Source of the DNA: DATATB01 sp036268995
Lineage (GTDB): Bacteria > Planctomycetota > Planctomycetia > Pirellulales > PNKZ01
DNA length: 64,000 bases
Direction: 5' to 3'
Assembly (NCBI GenBank): GCA_036268995.1
Contig: DATATB010000074.1
Coordinates: forward strand, 1 to 64,000
Part shown: piece after piece, positions 54,536 to 63,622 of the stretch
Numbering within the stretch: position 1 is the first letter of the stretch
Layout: every line of letters begins with the position of its first letter
Notes under the pieces: generated by a model
Seen by the model: only the letters and a program-made list of their open reading frames with translations
Database searches by the model: none
What the model was told of the DNA's origin: nothing
Program-made: the position numbers and the translations under genes

Positions 54536-54976
54536 ATGAACGAACCGATCCGCGAAGAGCTTTGGCGATCGGTGGCGCCGCTGCTGGCCGGGCAAAAAAA
54601 GGTCGGTGCCGGCAGGCCCAAGATCGACGACCGGCTGGTCCTGGGCGGGATTGTCTTTGTGCTGCGGACAGGAATCCCCTGGGCCCGCCTGCCTCGGCGG
54701 GCAGGCTTGGGCTCGGGCATGACCTGCCTGCGACGCTTGCGCGCCTGGCAGGCGGCGGGCCGCTGGCCGGAAATCGAGCAGTTGCTCAAACGACATCTCC
54801 CATTCGCCCAGGAAATCGACTGGCAGCGCGCGTACCACGACCGTCGACAACGACGCGGCGGCTTGCGGTCCCGCGCGGCCGCCATGCCGGCTCGGCCGAA
54901 CCATTACGAGTTTCGCACCGATCGCCTGAGCACGTTGGCCCAAGGCCTGTTGGATAACTTCGAGGTCGTGCAATGA
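54536..54976 (+). CDS. DUF4096 (IS5-type) transposase N-terminal domain protein, truncated
   Basis: The 146-residue product has the DUF4096 domain that begins IS5/IS1182-type transposases (RPKIDDRLVLGGIVFVLRTGIPW and LGSGMTCLRRLRAWQAAGRWPEIEQLL). It lacks the DDE catalytic domain that normally follows; instead the tail is an unrelated Arg-rich stretch and ends by overlapping the next gene (ATGA). It may be a decayed insertion sequence or a domesticated DNA-binding part. No terminal inverted repeats were found. Confidence 0.6.
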   Translation: MNEPIREELWRSVAPLLAGQKKVGAGRPKIDDRLVLGGIVFVLRTGIPWARLPRRAGLGSGMTCLRRLRAWQAAGRWPEIEQLLKRHLPFAQEIDWQRAYHDRRQRRGGLRSRAAAMPARPNHYEFRTDRLSTLAQGLLDNFEVVQ

Positions 54977-55248
54977 TCCCGGAATCTTGCTCCGAAAATG
55001 ACCAACGACAATCCGCTGCGATGCCGGCCCCGCAGCATGCGGGCGGCCGATCCGATCGCCCGAAACCGGTTTCGCGGGTCACGAGATCATCCGCGCTGGC
55101 CACGCTGCGCTTCCTGCTGGCCTGCCCTTTCCTGCTGGCAGGCATTGGACTGGTGCTGGCCGGCCGCATCCTTCTGGAGCGCGAAGACCGCCGCGGTTTT
55201 GACCGGCAATACTTCGGGCCAAGGGAGCAGCCGGCTTCGGACCGCTGA
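54973..55248 (+). CDS. Small membrane protein coupled to DUF4096 gene
   Basis: The 91-residue product has one or two hydrophobic helices (LATLRFLLACPFLLAGIGLVLAG) after a 40-residue polar start and ends in a charged tail (REDRRGFDRQYFGPRE). Its ATG overlaps the stop codon of the DUF4096 protein by 4 bases, so the pair is translationally coupled. No domain is recognised. The overlap and intact frame argue that this is a kept gene rather than noise. Confidence 0.45.
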   Translation: MIPESCSENDQRQSAAMPAPQHAGGRSDRPKPVSRVTRSSALATLRFLLACPFLLAGIGLVLAGRILLEREDRRGFDRQYFGPREQPASDR

Positions 55249-55276
55249 CGCCGTCGAACCGATATCGTCGAAAACT

Positions 55277-56311
55277 TCAAAAACGGCCGTCGCGCGTCTC
55301 GAAGTGCGTGGGCTTGCCGTGGCGCTGGCCGCCGCGACGAATCCAGTCGGCAATCCACTGGAGCATCTGCTCGACGCCGACGTGCGGATATCCAAAGCGC
55401 GCGATGGCCCGGCCGCTGTTGCTCAGCAGGGCATCGCGCGCTTCCTGGCCGACGAAGTGAACCGGCTTGTCGAGCAGTTCGCCGAACTGCCGGCACACGC
55501 GCCGCACGCTCAGCATTTCGGGCCCGGCCAGGTTCAAGACCAGCGGCGGCGTGCTGGCGTGCAGCAGGGCCAGCAGGGCCGCGGCGTTGGCGTCCTGTTG
55601 CCAGATGGCGTTGAAGTTGCCCATTGCCAGGTCGATCGTTTCGCCGCGGTCGACGCGCTCGGCCAGGTCCACGAGCACGCCGTAGCGCAGCTCGGTGGCG
55701 TAGTTCAAACGCAGAATGGCCAAGGGAAATCCCAGCGTGCGGCCAAAATGCTCGAACATCCGCTCGCGCCCCAGCGCGCTCATCGCGTATTCGCCCACCG
55801 GCCGCGGTTCGTCCTCTTCGCGCGAGCCGCCCTGCTCGATTGGCGTCAGCGGATAAACGTTGCCGGTACTGAAGGCCACGATCCGGCTGCCGCAGAAGCG
55901 CTCACAGATCAGGCCCGCCACAAAGGCGTTCATGGCCCAGGTCAGCGGCTCCTGGCCGGTCGAGCCGAATTTCATACCGGTCATCGAAACGATATTCGGC
56001 GCCTCGGGCAGTTGAGCCAGTTGCCGCCGGTCGAGCAGATCGGCCCGAATTGTGACGACACCGTGGCGCTCGAGTGCCGGCTGTTGGGCCGGATCGCTGA
56101 AGCGTGCCACGCCGATGACTTGCCGCCGCACGCCCGCCGCCTCGGAAGCCCGCACCGCCATCCGCGCCAGCGTCGGCCCCATCTTGCCGCTGGCGCCCAG
56201 CACCAGCACGTCCCCCTCGGTCTGCCGCATCGCCTCGACAACCGCGGGCGTGGGCCGGCTCAGTCGCTCTTCCAACGCCTCGACCGATTCAATGGCTGGC
56301 TCGATCGGCAT
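55277..56311 (-). CDS. NAD-dependent epimerase/dehydratase-like (SDR) protein
   Basis: The 344-residue extended SDR has an atypical Rossmann motif, LVLGASGKMGPTLARM (GxxGxxG), then VARFSD and an IVSMTGMKFG strand. The catalytic YxxxK is not evident at its usual place (GEYAMSALGRERMFEHF has Tyr but Leu/Gly instead of Lys), so it may be a non-canonical or inactive SDR. The C-terminal part has NLAGPEMLSVRRVCRQFGELL, as in nucleoside-sugar epimerases. The start is ATG 56311 (MPIEPA). The substrate is unknown. Confidence 0.7.
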   Translation of the reverse strand: MPIEPAIESVEALEERLSRPTPAVVEAMRQTEGDVLVLGASGKMGPTLARMAVRASEAAGVRRQVIGVARFSDPAQQPALERHGVVTIRADLLDRRQLAQLPEAPNIVSMTGMKFGSTGQEPLTWAMNAFVAGLICERFCGSRIVAFSTGNVYPLTPIEQGGSREEDEPRPVGEYAMSALGRERMFEHFGRTLGFPLAILRLNYATELRYGVLVDLAERVDRGETIDLAMGNFNAIWQQDANAAALLALLHASTPPLVLNLAGPEMLSVRRVCRQFGELLDKPVHFVGQEARDALLSNSGRAIARFGYPHVGVEQMLQWIADWIRRGGQRHGKPTHFETRDGRF

Positions 56312-56436
56312 CAACGATACTCCGCCGGCGTACAGGCTATTAACCTGGCCAACCTTAATCTCCGTTCGAGCCGGCTGCAAACGTTACGCCCAAGAGCGCC
56401 TTGCATACCGACGCGGTCGAGATCGCGGCGCATGGT

Positions 56437-58644
56437 CTAGTCGGTGAGTAGCCGGTCGCCGGCCATCCGCCCCAGGCGATGGATGGGCGTGAATCCGACT
56501 TGGACGGCAGAGCGGCCGCTCGACGTCGTTCGGTAGACATCCGAGAAGGCCATCCGCCCAGTGGGCCGGCTCGACTGGTAGAAGAGTCCCACCCTGCCGT
56601 TGCTTTGCGGCAATTGGTCGGTAGGCAGGTAGCTCATAATGAAGCCGTCGACGAAACCCAGAATCCAGCGGTCGGTCCGGAGCAATCGTACTTGTACTGC
56701 CGGTCGATCCTGCAGGACCACGTTATGGAACAACATGGGCGAAAGCTTGCCGTCGCGCATCACGTGCCAATACCAACGCCCTTCGCGGAACGTCAACATG
56801 CCGTAATCGCGTTCTCCCTGGTAGTCGAAGAGCATTCCGCCGGTGCCGCTATTCGCTAATTTGAGATCGAGCTGGACCATGGTGTCCGCTGGCTTGCTGA
56901 CGACAAAGCCTGTCCCTTCCTTGAGATCGCCAGTCGGTGGCTCGCTGTACAGACCCTCGGAAGTTTTCCTGAAGCGCGTGTTGTGCAATTGAAACTCGAC
57001 CGGCTCGCATCGCCCGCTTGTCCCAGGCGATTGAGCGATGGTTCCCAGATAGGCGACATCGTCGATGGCGTGCAGATACAGGCGGGTTGCTTCCGCTGGC
57101 GCCAAGAGATAGTGCCGCGACAGCGCCAAATCGACGCCGGCGGCTTTGGTCCATTCCAGGGAGTCGGGCTCGCCTGGTTTAAGAGGCGGCAGCGTCCCGC
57201 CATAGGCGTATTCGGGGTGGCTGCTGAGAAACTTATGTGCCTTGTGGATAACGTCGTGGGCCAGCCGCGCGCTGGCCGGGACGTGCGCGCTGGCGAACGC
57301 CTCGACTCGCAACGTGTTGCCGGCACCAAGAACCACGAGATAGCCGGCCAGGGCCATCGCCGCGATTCGCCCCACCATCGACCTGGACGATCGCAGGGCA
57401 TACAGCCCCCAACCTAGCAGCAACGCGACAAAAAAGTTGGCGATTCCATAGTAATACGTGGCCTCTTCCAAGTAGTTCATTCCCCGCATGGCCCCGCGCA
57501 GCAGCCCAACTCCGAAGATCAGCCCGAACAGGCCGAGTATCGCGGTCAGCCCAATGCCGTACATCGCCTGATCGCGGTTTCTGCGCAGGTTTCTGAGGCA
57601 CCATGCCGCGGCGCAAAACAGCGCAAGAATGAGCCCGCCGCCGAGCCACTCGTTGGCCACGCCATGGATCGGGATGCCTAACATGCCGGATGGTGTTTGA
57701 ATCGCCCCCGACCATGGCCCAGCGAGGGTCGCGGTGACCAGTGCCGCGGCGTACTGCAAGACCTCATGAATGTTCGACCAATGCAGTTGCCGATCTTGGG
57801 CGTGAAACAATGGGCCAGGCTGATACCAGGCATAATCGGCCGCGTCGAGCAGGAAATAGAGCGATATGGCTGCCAACAGAGGACGTACCCAGCGGCGCGA
57901 ATCAATGGCCAATGGAGCGGATTCCGCCGCCAGTGGCCGCCAAAAATGCGTGACTGCCAAGGCGGGTAACAGCGCGCACTCGACGACGAGGGCGATCTCG
58001 TGGAACAGCGCTGCCGCCAGCAGCGAGGCCGCTGTGACCAGCATGCTCGAGCGCTGGGACCGCGAAACCAGCAGTCGCCGCAGCCCGATCGCCAAAAAAG
58101 CCGGCGCGAACAAGTAGCCAGAAATATGCCGCCAGGCAATCAACTCGACGCCCGTGAATTGGATGAGGTAGACCGAGGCCGCGAGAATCGCCCAACCTCG
58201 TGGCAACACGACCGAAAGCAGCCGGTAGCAACAGAACCCGGCAAACGCCTGAAACACGAAGCTGAGAAAGCCGACCGCAGCTCGGTTTTCTCGCAGGACA
58301 ATGTCTTCTAGCGCCAAAACGCCGAGAGTCAGTGGCCGGAAGATGTAATGGTCGCCCTGGGCGATGAAACGTGCCCGCGATAAGGATTTGACGTGCAGAA
58401 ACCAATCCCAATCGGATCCGACGAGGCCGCGCTCGGCAATGACGGACGGATGATCACGCTTCGGCAGGTCGTACAGATAGTTGCGGTAAACGAGCGACGT
58501 AAAAGCTAAAAAACCGACAAAAATCAGCAGCAGGGAGCGCCAATCGTCTCGCCCATAGCCGGCTTCGGCGCCCCGCTCGTTCATTTGGCCGGTTTGGGCA
58601 CGGAACTGCCGCGGCTTCGAGCTCGGTGCAAGTAAAACAGACAT
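56437..58644 (-). CDS. Large membrane protein, glycosyltransferase-C-like with C-terminal lectin-like domain
   Basis: The 735-residue protein has about ten hydrophobic segments (e.g. LLLIFVGFLAFTSLVYRNYLY, YLFAPAFLAIGLRRLL, IGLTAILGLFGLIFGVGLL). A WDWFLHVKSLSRARFIAQGDHYIFRPL loop and an acidic extracytoplasmic region recall GT-C or O-antigen-type proteins. The C-terminal 150 residues are soluble and beta-rich (TMVQLDLKLANSGTGGMLFDYQGERDYGML and RLLRTDRWILGFVDGFIMSYL), like concanavalin-type lectins. The enzymatic identity is uncertain. It is followed by the SDR gene in the same direction. Confidence 0.55.
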   Translation of the reverse strand: MSVLLAPSSKPRQFRAQTGQMNERGAEAGYGRDDWRSLLLIFVGFLAFTSLVYRNYLYDLPKRDHPSVIAERGLVGSDWDWFLHVKSLSRARFIAQGDHYIFRPLTLGVLALEDIVLRENRAAVGFLSFVFQAFAGFCCYRLLSVVLPRGWAILAASVYLIQFTGVELIAWRHISGYLFAPAFLAIGLRRLLVSRSQRSSMLVTAASLLAAALFHEIALVVECALLPALAVTHFWRPLAAESAPLAIDSRRWVRPLLAAISLYFLLDAADYAWYQPGPLFHAQDRQLHWSNIHEVLQYAAALVTATLAGPWSGAIQTPSGMLGIPIHGVANEWLGGGLILALFCAAAWCLRNLRRNRDQAMYGIGLTAILGLFGLIFGVGLLRGAMRGMNYLEEATYYYGIANFFVALLLGWGLYALRSSRSMVGRIAAMALAGYLVVLGAGNTLRVEAFASAHVPASARLAHDVIHKAHKFLSSHPEYAYGGTLPPLKPGEPDSLEWTKAAGVDLALSRHYLLAPAEATRLYLHAIDDVAYLGTIAQSPGTSGRCEPVEFQLHNTRFRKTSEGLYSEPPTGDLKEGTGFVVSKPADTMVQLDLKLANSGTGGMLFDYQGERDYGMLTFREGRWYWHVMRDGKLSPMLFHNVVLQDRPAVQVRLLRTDRWILGFVDGFIMSYLPTDQLPQSNGRVGLFYQSSRPTGRMAFSDVYRTTSSGRSAVQVGFTPIHRLGRMAGDRLLTD

Positions 58645-59003
58645 TTCATGAGCTCCTGCCGGAAACTTTGCCCCCCGGGAGCCTTATATCGAATGCATTC
58701 ACTTACGCTCAATCCCAGTCTTTTACTGGCCGTTGCCATGCATGTTTTCGCATCATCGGCCACTGCGCCCCGTCGCTAGCAACCCCGCCCTGCTCTGCCA
58801 GCCGATTCGTCACCGTGCCGGATGGCGTTCGCAGGCCACACGACGTTTGGGGGGGCATTGGTCCGGAGTTCTACTCATTGAAAACTCGGGGCCGATCGGC
58901 CAAGCTTAAGCCGCGCGAACAAGCGGTAGACGCGGCGAAGGGGGTTTCGAGGCCTCCGGCCGGCTGGTCGCGGTCGAGTGGAACCCATATTTAAAGGTCC
59001 GGC
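58645..59003. other. Intergenic gap of 359 bases
   Basis: This gap separates the divergent membrane-protein and aldolase-like genes. A plus-strand frame (58626-58994) exists but has no domain-like composition. The DNA is mixed in GC, and no clear promoter hexamers or hairpins stand out. Confidence 0.4.
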
Positions 59004-60296
59004 ATGCGCAAAACACGCGATCTCGAACATCCGCGCGACGCGATTTTACGCTGTATCGAGCGGATTTACCGCTACCGCATGACGACCACCTCCGGTGGCA
59101 ACCTGTCGGTCCGCGAGGCCAGCGGCGATATCTGGATCACGCCGGCCCGCATCGACAAGGGCTCGCTTACCCGCGACCACATCGTCTGCTGCCGGTCCGA
59201 CGGCACGCAGGGCGGCGGGCATTGCCCTTCGTCCGAGCTGCCGTTTCATCGGGCCATTTACCAGGCCCGGCCCGATATCCGCGGCATTGTCCATGCCCAC
59301 CCGGTCGGGCTGGTGGCCTTCAGCATTGCCGGCCTCGTGCCCGACACCAGCGTGCTGTATCAGGCGTTCGACACCTGCGGCCGCGTGAGTTTTGCCCGCT
59401 ATGCGCTGCCCGGCAGCGAGGCGCTCGGGCGGAATATTGCCGAAGCGTTCGCGGCCGGCGCGGATTGCGTGGTGCTGGAGAATCATGGCGTGGTCACGGC
59501 CGGCACGAGCCTGCAAGCGGCGTTCGAGCGGTTCGAGACGTTGGAGTTCACCGCGGCCACGCTGCTCGAAGCTCGGCAGTTGGGCACGGCGCGCACGCTG
59601 GCGGCCGAGGAACTGGAGATCAAGCACCGTGCGCCGGCCGGCCATGCCCTGCTGCGTGCCGGCGAAGCCACGAGCCACGAGAAGGAGCTGCGGCGCGAGC
59701 TGAGCGAGTTTGTGCGCCGCGCATATCGTCAGCGGTTGATGATCAGCACCGAAGGCGCCTTTTCCGCACGGTTAGAAGATGATGCGTTTTTGATTACGCC
59801 ACACGCGGTCGATCGCGATCGGCTCGAGCCGGGCGAGGTCGTGCTGGTGCGGGCCGGCGCGGCTGAAGAAGGACGCATGGCCAGCAACAACGCCCGCGTG
59901 CATCGGGCGATTTACGCCCGGCATCCGGAAATTTCGTCGATCATCAATGCTTATCCGGTTAGCGCCACGGCTTTCAGCCTCACCGGCGCGGCGCTCGACG
60001 CGCGCACGATTCCAGAAAGTTATTTGTTACTGCGCGAGATTCAGCGGCTGCCACGGGCAGTGCAATACTCGGATCCGGATGCGGTGGGTGCCGCCGCGTC
60101 GCTTGCCAATCCGATCACGATCTTGGAAAACGACGGCGTGCAGATCTGCGGCACCAGCGTGCTGGACGCCTTCGATCGGCTGGAAGTGCTGGAGTCGACG
60201 GCCCGCGCGATCATTCGTGCCCGTTCGCTGGGAGACCTCGTGCCGCTGTCGGCCGAGGCGATTGCCGAGCTGCGCAAGGCCTTCCAAGTTGATTAA
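59004..60296 (+). CDS. Tandem class II aldolase/adducin-like protein with degenerate second domain
   Basis: Two aldolase-adducin domains of about 210 residues are joined. Domain 1 has the family metal site, VHAHP (His97, His99) and VLENHGVV (His161), and the catalytic Glu in PSSELPFH. Domain 2 keeps the overall pattern (RVHRAIYARHPEISSIINAYP and ITILENDGV) but has Asn-Ala-Tyr in place of His-Ala-His and Asp in place of the zinc His, and its SSE motif has become SNN. So only the first half can be a zinc aldolase. Substrates of this family include fuculose-1-phosphate and related sugar phosphates. It lies 85 bases upstream of gnd. Confidence 0.75.
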   Translation: MRKTRDLEHPRDAILRCIERIYRYRMTTTSGGNLSVREASGDIWITPARIDKGSLTRDHIVCCRSDGTQGGGHCPSSELPFHRAIYQARPDIRGIVHAHPVGLVAFSIAGLVPDTSVLYQAFDTCGRVSFARYALPGSEALGRNIAEAFAAGADCVVLENHGVVTAGTSLQAAFERFETLEFTAATLLEARQLGTARTLAAEELEIKHRAPAGHALLRAGEATSHEKELRRELSEFVRRAYRQRLMISTEGAFSARLEDDAFLITPHAVDRDRLEPGEVVLVRAGAAEEGRMASNNARVHRAIYARHPEISSIINAYPVSATAFSLTGAALDARTIPESYLLLREIQRLPRAVQYSDPDAVGAAASLANPITILENDGVQICGTSVLDAFDRLEVLESTARAIIRARSLGDLVPLSAEAIAELRKAFQVD

Positions 60297-60381
60297 GACG
60301 GTTGACTAACGCACACGATTCATTCAGAACAAGGCGGCGCGGGGCCTGGGGACGGCGGAGCAAAAAAGGAGTTTGAGCGCT

Positions 60382-61401
60382 ATGCAATTGGGAATGATCG
60401 GCCTGGGACGAATGGGTTCGAACATGGTTCGCCGGCTGATGAAAGCCGGGCACGAATGCGTGGTCTACGACGTGCACGCCGACGCGGTGGCCCAATTGGT
60501 GAAAGAGGGCGCGGTCGGCGCCAAGTCGCTCGATGAACTGGTGCAAAAACTGCGCAAGCAGCGGGCCATCTGGCTGATGGTGCCGGCCGCCGTGGTCGAT
60601 CGCAGCATTGCCGACCTGCAATCGCGGCTCGAGCGCGACGATATTCTGATCGACGGCGGCAATTCGTATTACATCGACGACATTCGCCGCGCCGGCGAAC
60701 TGCGCGAAAAAGGGATTCATTACGTCGACGTGGGCACCAGCGGCGGCGTGTGGGGTTTGGAGCGCGGCTATTGCGAGATGATCGGCGGCGAAGCGGCGAT
60801 CGTGAAGCATTTGGATCCGATCTTTGCGACGCTGGCGCCATCAATGGATGCCGCCCCGCGCACGCCCGGCCGCGAGGGCATCGGCGGCACGGCCGAGAAG
60901 GGCTATCTGCACTGCGGACCCAATGGGGCCGGCCATTTTGTCAAAATGGTGCATAACGGTATCGAGTACGGCGTGATGGCCGCGTATGCCGAGGGGCTGA
61001 ACATCCTGCGGCATGCCAACGTCGGCCACCAGCAGCAGGAGAGCGATGCGGAGACCACGCCGCTGCGCGATCCCGAGCTGTATCAGTACGACCTGAACCT
61101 GCGCGACATTACCGAAGTCTGGCGTCGCGGCAGCGTCATCGCTTCGTGGCTGCTGGATCTGACCGCCGCCTCGCTGGTCAAGGACGAGGAACTGTCCGAT
61201 TTCACCGGGCGCGTGTCCGACTCGGGCGAAGGCCGCTGGACGATCAAGGCCGCCATCGACGAGGCCGTGCCCGCGCCAGTGCTGACGGCCGCCTTGTTCG
61301 AGCGGTTTTCCAGCCGCGGCGAGGCCGATTACGGGGATCGTCTGTTGTCGGCCATGCGATTGCAGTTCGGGGGCCACATGGAGAAGAAGGCCGCTAAATA
61401 A
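60382..61401 (+). CDS. gnd: 6-phosphogluconate dehydrogenase, decarboxylating, short form
   Basis: The NAD(P)-dependent enzyme converts 6-phosphogluconate to ribulose-5-phosphate. The dinucleotide motif GLGRMGSNMV, IDGGNSYY, GTSGGVWGLERGYCEMIGG and the active-site KMVHNGIEYG are present. At 339 residues it belongs to the short (YqeC/Gnd2-like) class. The start is ATG 60382 after AAAAAAGGAG; TTG 60373 has poor spacing. Spacing to zwf is 48 bases, so gnd and zwf are likely co-transcribed as the oxidative pentose-phosphate branch. Confidence 0.92.
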   Translation: MQLGMIGLGRMGSNMVRRLMKAGHECVVYDVHADAVAQLVKEGAVGAKSLDELVQKLRKQRAIWLMVPAAVVDRSIADLQSRLERDDILIDGGNSYYIDDIRRAGELREKGIHYVDVGTSGGVWGLERGYCEMIGGEAAIVKHLDPIFATLAPSMDAAPRTPGREGIGGTAEKGYLHCGPNGAGHFVKMVHNGIEYGVMAAYAEGLNILRHANVGHQQQESDAETTPLRDPELYQYDLNLRDITEVWRRGSVIASWLLDLTAASLVKDEELSDFTGRVSDSGEGRWTIKAAIDEAVPAPVLTAALFERFSSRGEADYGDRLLSAMRLQFGGHMEKKAAK

Positions 61402-61449
61402 AGCGTTGAAACTTTCCCGCGGGGCCTGGAAAACTCAAGGAGTGGTGGC

Positions 61450-62829
61450 GTGAATGCTCAAAAATCCGACGCCCTGGTTTTCTTCGGAGCCACCGGCGAT
61501 CTGGCCTATAAAAAGATTTTCCCAGCCCTGCAATCGATGGCGCGCCGCGGGCATCTGGACGTGCCGGTGATCGGCGTGGCCAAAGCCGGCTGGAATCTGG
61601 ATAAGCTGCGCGAGCGGGCGCGAGACAGCCTGGAAAAGCACGGCGGCGTCGACGAGCACGCCTTCGCAACGCTCTGCGACCGCATGCGCTACGTCGACGG
61701 CGATTACCAGGACGCCGAAACCTTCAAAAGGCTGCGCACCGCGTTGGGCCCCGCCAAGCACCCGGCCCATTACCTGGCGATTCCGCCCAACTTGTTTCCC
61801 GTCGTGGTCGACCAGCTTGGCAAATCCGGCTGCGCCCAGGGCGCGCGGGTCATCGTGGAAAAACCCTTCGGCCGCGACCTGGCCAGCGCACAAAAACTGA
61901 ATCAGACGCTACTGAGCAATTTCGACGAGGCGTCGATCTTTCGCATCGACCACTACCTGGGCAAGGACCCGGTGCAGAACCTGCTCTTTTTTCGCTTCGC
62001 CAATTCGTTTCTCGAGCCGGTCTGGAACCGCAACCACGTCTCGAGCATGCAGATTACGATGGCCGAGAGTTTCGGCGTCGAGGGGCGCGGGGCGTTTTAC
62101 GAAGAGGCCGGCACCATTCGCGACGTCGTCGAAAATCACCTACTGCAAATCCTCGCCAACTTGACGATGGAACCGCCGGTGGGCACCGACAGCGAGTCGA
62201 TCCGCGACGAAAAGACCAAGATCCTCAAGGCCATTCCGCCGTTGGGACCCGGCTCGGTGGTCCGCGGGCAGTTCAAGGGCTATCGCGACGAAAAGGGCGT
62301 GGCGCCCGAATCGCAGGTCGAGACCTTCGCGGCGATGCGCATGGAAATTCATTCGTGGCGCTGGCAAGGCGTGCCGTTTTCCATTCGGGCCGGCAAGAAG
62401 CTGCCGGTCACCTGCACCGAGGTGATCGTCGAGTTCCGCTCGCCGCCGCCCTTGTTTGTCCGCACGCGACACCCCAACTATCTGCGCTTCCGCGTGAGTC
62501 CCGACGTGACCATCGGCCTGGCGGCGCTGACCAAGCAGCCCGGCGAAGAAATGATCGGCAACCAGGTCGAACTGCTGGCTACGCACCATTCTCGCACGGG
62601 CGAAATGGATGCCTACGAGCGGCTGTTGGGCGACGCCATGCACGGCGATCCCACGCTGTTTGCTCGCGAAGACTATGTCGAGGCGGCCTGGAAGATCGTC
62701 GATCCCATCCTGAACAACAAGACGCCGCTGTTTTTCTACGAGCCCAATACGTGGGGCCCGACCGAAGTCGAGAGCCGGATTGTGCCGCCCCGTGGCTGGC
62801 ACGATCCGCAAGTCCCCGAGCCGGTCTAG
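61450..62829 (+). CDS. zwf: Glucose-6-phosphate 1-dehydrogenase
   Basis: The enzyme oxidises glucose-6-phosphate to 6-phosphogluconolactone. The 459-residue protein has the NADP site FGATGDLAYKKIFPAL, the substrate motif RIDHYLGKDPVQN with the catalytic His, and a C-terminal domain with PFSIRAGKKLPVT. It starts with GTG 61450, preceded by AAGGAG. It follows gnd and precedes rpiA after a palindrome of about 57 bases. The pathway context makes a role in NADPH supply clear. Confidence 0.95.
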   Translation: MNAQKSDALVFFGATGDLAYKKIFPALQSMARRGHLDVPVIGVAKAGWNLDKLRERARDSLEKHGGVDEHAFATLCDRMRYVDGDYQDAETFKRLRTALGPAKHPAHYLAIPPNLFPVVVDQLGKSGCAQGARVIVEKPFGRDLASAQKLNQTLLSNFDEASIFRIDHYLGKDPVQNLLFFRFANSFLEPVWNRNHVSSMQITMAESFGVEGRGAFYEEAGTIRDVVENHLLQILANLTMEPPVGTDSESIRDEKTKILKAIPPLGPGSVVRGQFKGYRDEKGVAPESQVETFAAMRMEIHSWRWQGVPFSIRAGKKLPVTCTEVIVEFRSPPPLFVRTRHPNYLRFRVSPDVTIGLAALTKQPGEEMIGNQVELLATHHSRTGEMDAYERLLGDAMHGDPTLFAREDYVEAAWKIVDPILNNKTPLFFYEPNTWGPTEVESRIVPPRGWHDPQVPEPV

Positions 62830-62839
62830 ACTGAATTCT

Positions 62840-62901
62840 GGGAGGGCGAGGCTCCTGCCGAGCCGCATGATGGCTCGGCAGGAGCCTCGCCCTCCCGCTA
62901 C
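62840..62901. repeat. Perfect 25-base inverted repeat with GTAG-type end
   Basis: GGGAGGGCGAGGCTCCTGCC(GAGCC) at 62840-62864 is exactly complementary to 62872-62896, with a 7-base loop, and CTAC follows on the right (62898-62901) as in an inverted GTAG head. It lies in the gap between zwf and rpiA and could fold as a strong terminator or processing stem, altering zwf-rpiA ratios. Confidence 0.75.
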
Positions 62902-62929
62902 GTGAAAACCCTTGTTATGAGGATTGCGC

Positions 62930-63622
62930 ATGGGTCCATCGTCCTCCGGGCTGCGGGCGATCGCCGCACGTGCCTTGGAGTACGTGACCGACGGAGACGT
63001 CGTGGGCTTGGGCACCGGTCATGCGGCCACCGCGTTCATCGAGGCCCTGGGCCAGCGCGTGGCTGATGGCTTGGGCATTCGCGGCATCGCCACCAGCGAG
63101 GCTACGGCCGAACTGGCCGGCCGCTTGGGCATTCGGCTGACGAATTTCGCCGAAGCGGACACAATCGACGTCGACGTGGACGGCGCCGACGAAGTCGATC
63201 CGCAGTTGAATCTCATCAAGGGCTATGGCGCGGCGCTACTGCGTGAGAAGGTCGTGGCTTCGGCCAGCCGACGCGTGGTGATCCTCGTCGGTCCAGAAAA
63301 GCTCGTGCCCGTATTGGGCTCGCGCGGCAAGCTGCCGGTGGAGGTCGTGCCCTTCGGCCTCGCCTGGTGTGCGCGCCAACTGGAGCGGCTCGGCCTTTCC
63401 TCCGAGCCGCGCAGGACCGCCGACGGCGGTTTGCTGCTGACGGACAACGGCAATGCGATCCTCGATTGCCGCGTGGGCCCCATCGACGATCCGGCGCAAC
63501 TCGACCAGCAATTGCGTGCCATTCCCGGCGTCGCCGGCACCGGGTTGTTCATCGCCACGGCCCACACCGTGCTCGTCGATCGTGGCGACCACGTGGAAGC
63601 CCGCCACCGGAGCGGCGCATGA
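62930..63622 (+). CDS. rpiA: Ribose-5-phosphate isomerase A
   Basis: The enzyme isomerises ribose-5-phosphate and ribulose-5-phosphate. The 230-residue protein shows GLGTGHAATAFI, ATSEATAELA, VDVDGADEVDPQLNLIKG and ALLREKVVASAS. KGYGAALL replaces the more usual KGGGGALL. The start is ATG 62930 with ATGAGGA upstream; a TTG two codons before is weaker. The stop overlaps the ackA start (ATGA). It completes the non-oxidative step after zwf and gnd. Confidence 0.92.
   Translation: MGPSSSGLRAIAARALEYVTDGDVVGLGTGHAATAFIEALGQRVADGLGIRGIATSEATAELAGRLGIRLTNFAEADTIDVDVDGADEVDPQLNLIKGYGAALLREKVVASASRRVVILVGPEKLVPVLGSRGKLPVEVVPFGLAWCARQLERLGLSSEPRRTADGGLLLTDNGNAILDCRVGPIDDPAQLDQQLRAIPGVAGTGLFIATAHTVLVDRGDHVEARHRSGA

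Noticed and set aside
58626..58994. Plus-strand frame of 122 codons in the gap before the aldolase-like gene
   Set aside because: It has no conserved motif and a composition unlike the neighbours, and it overlaps the start of the divergent membrane gene.
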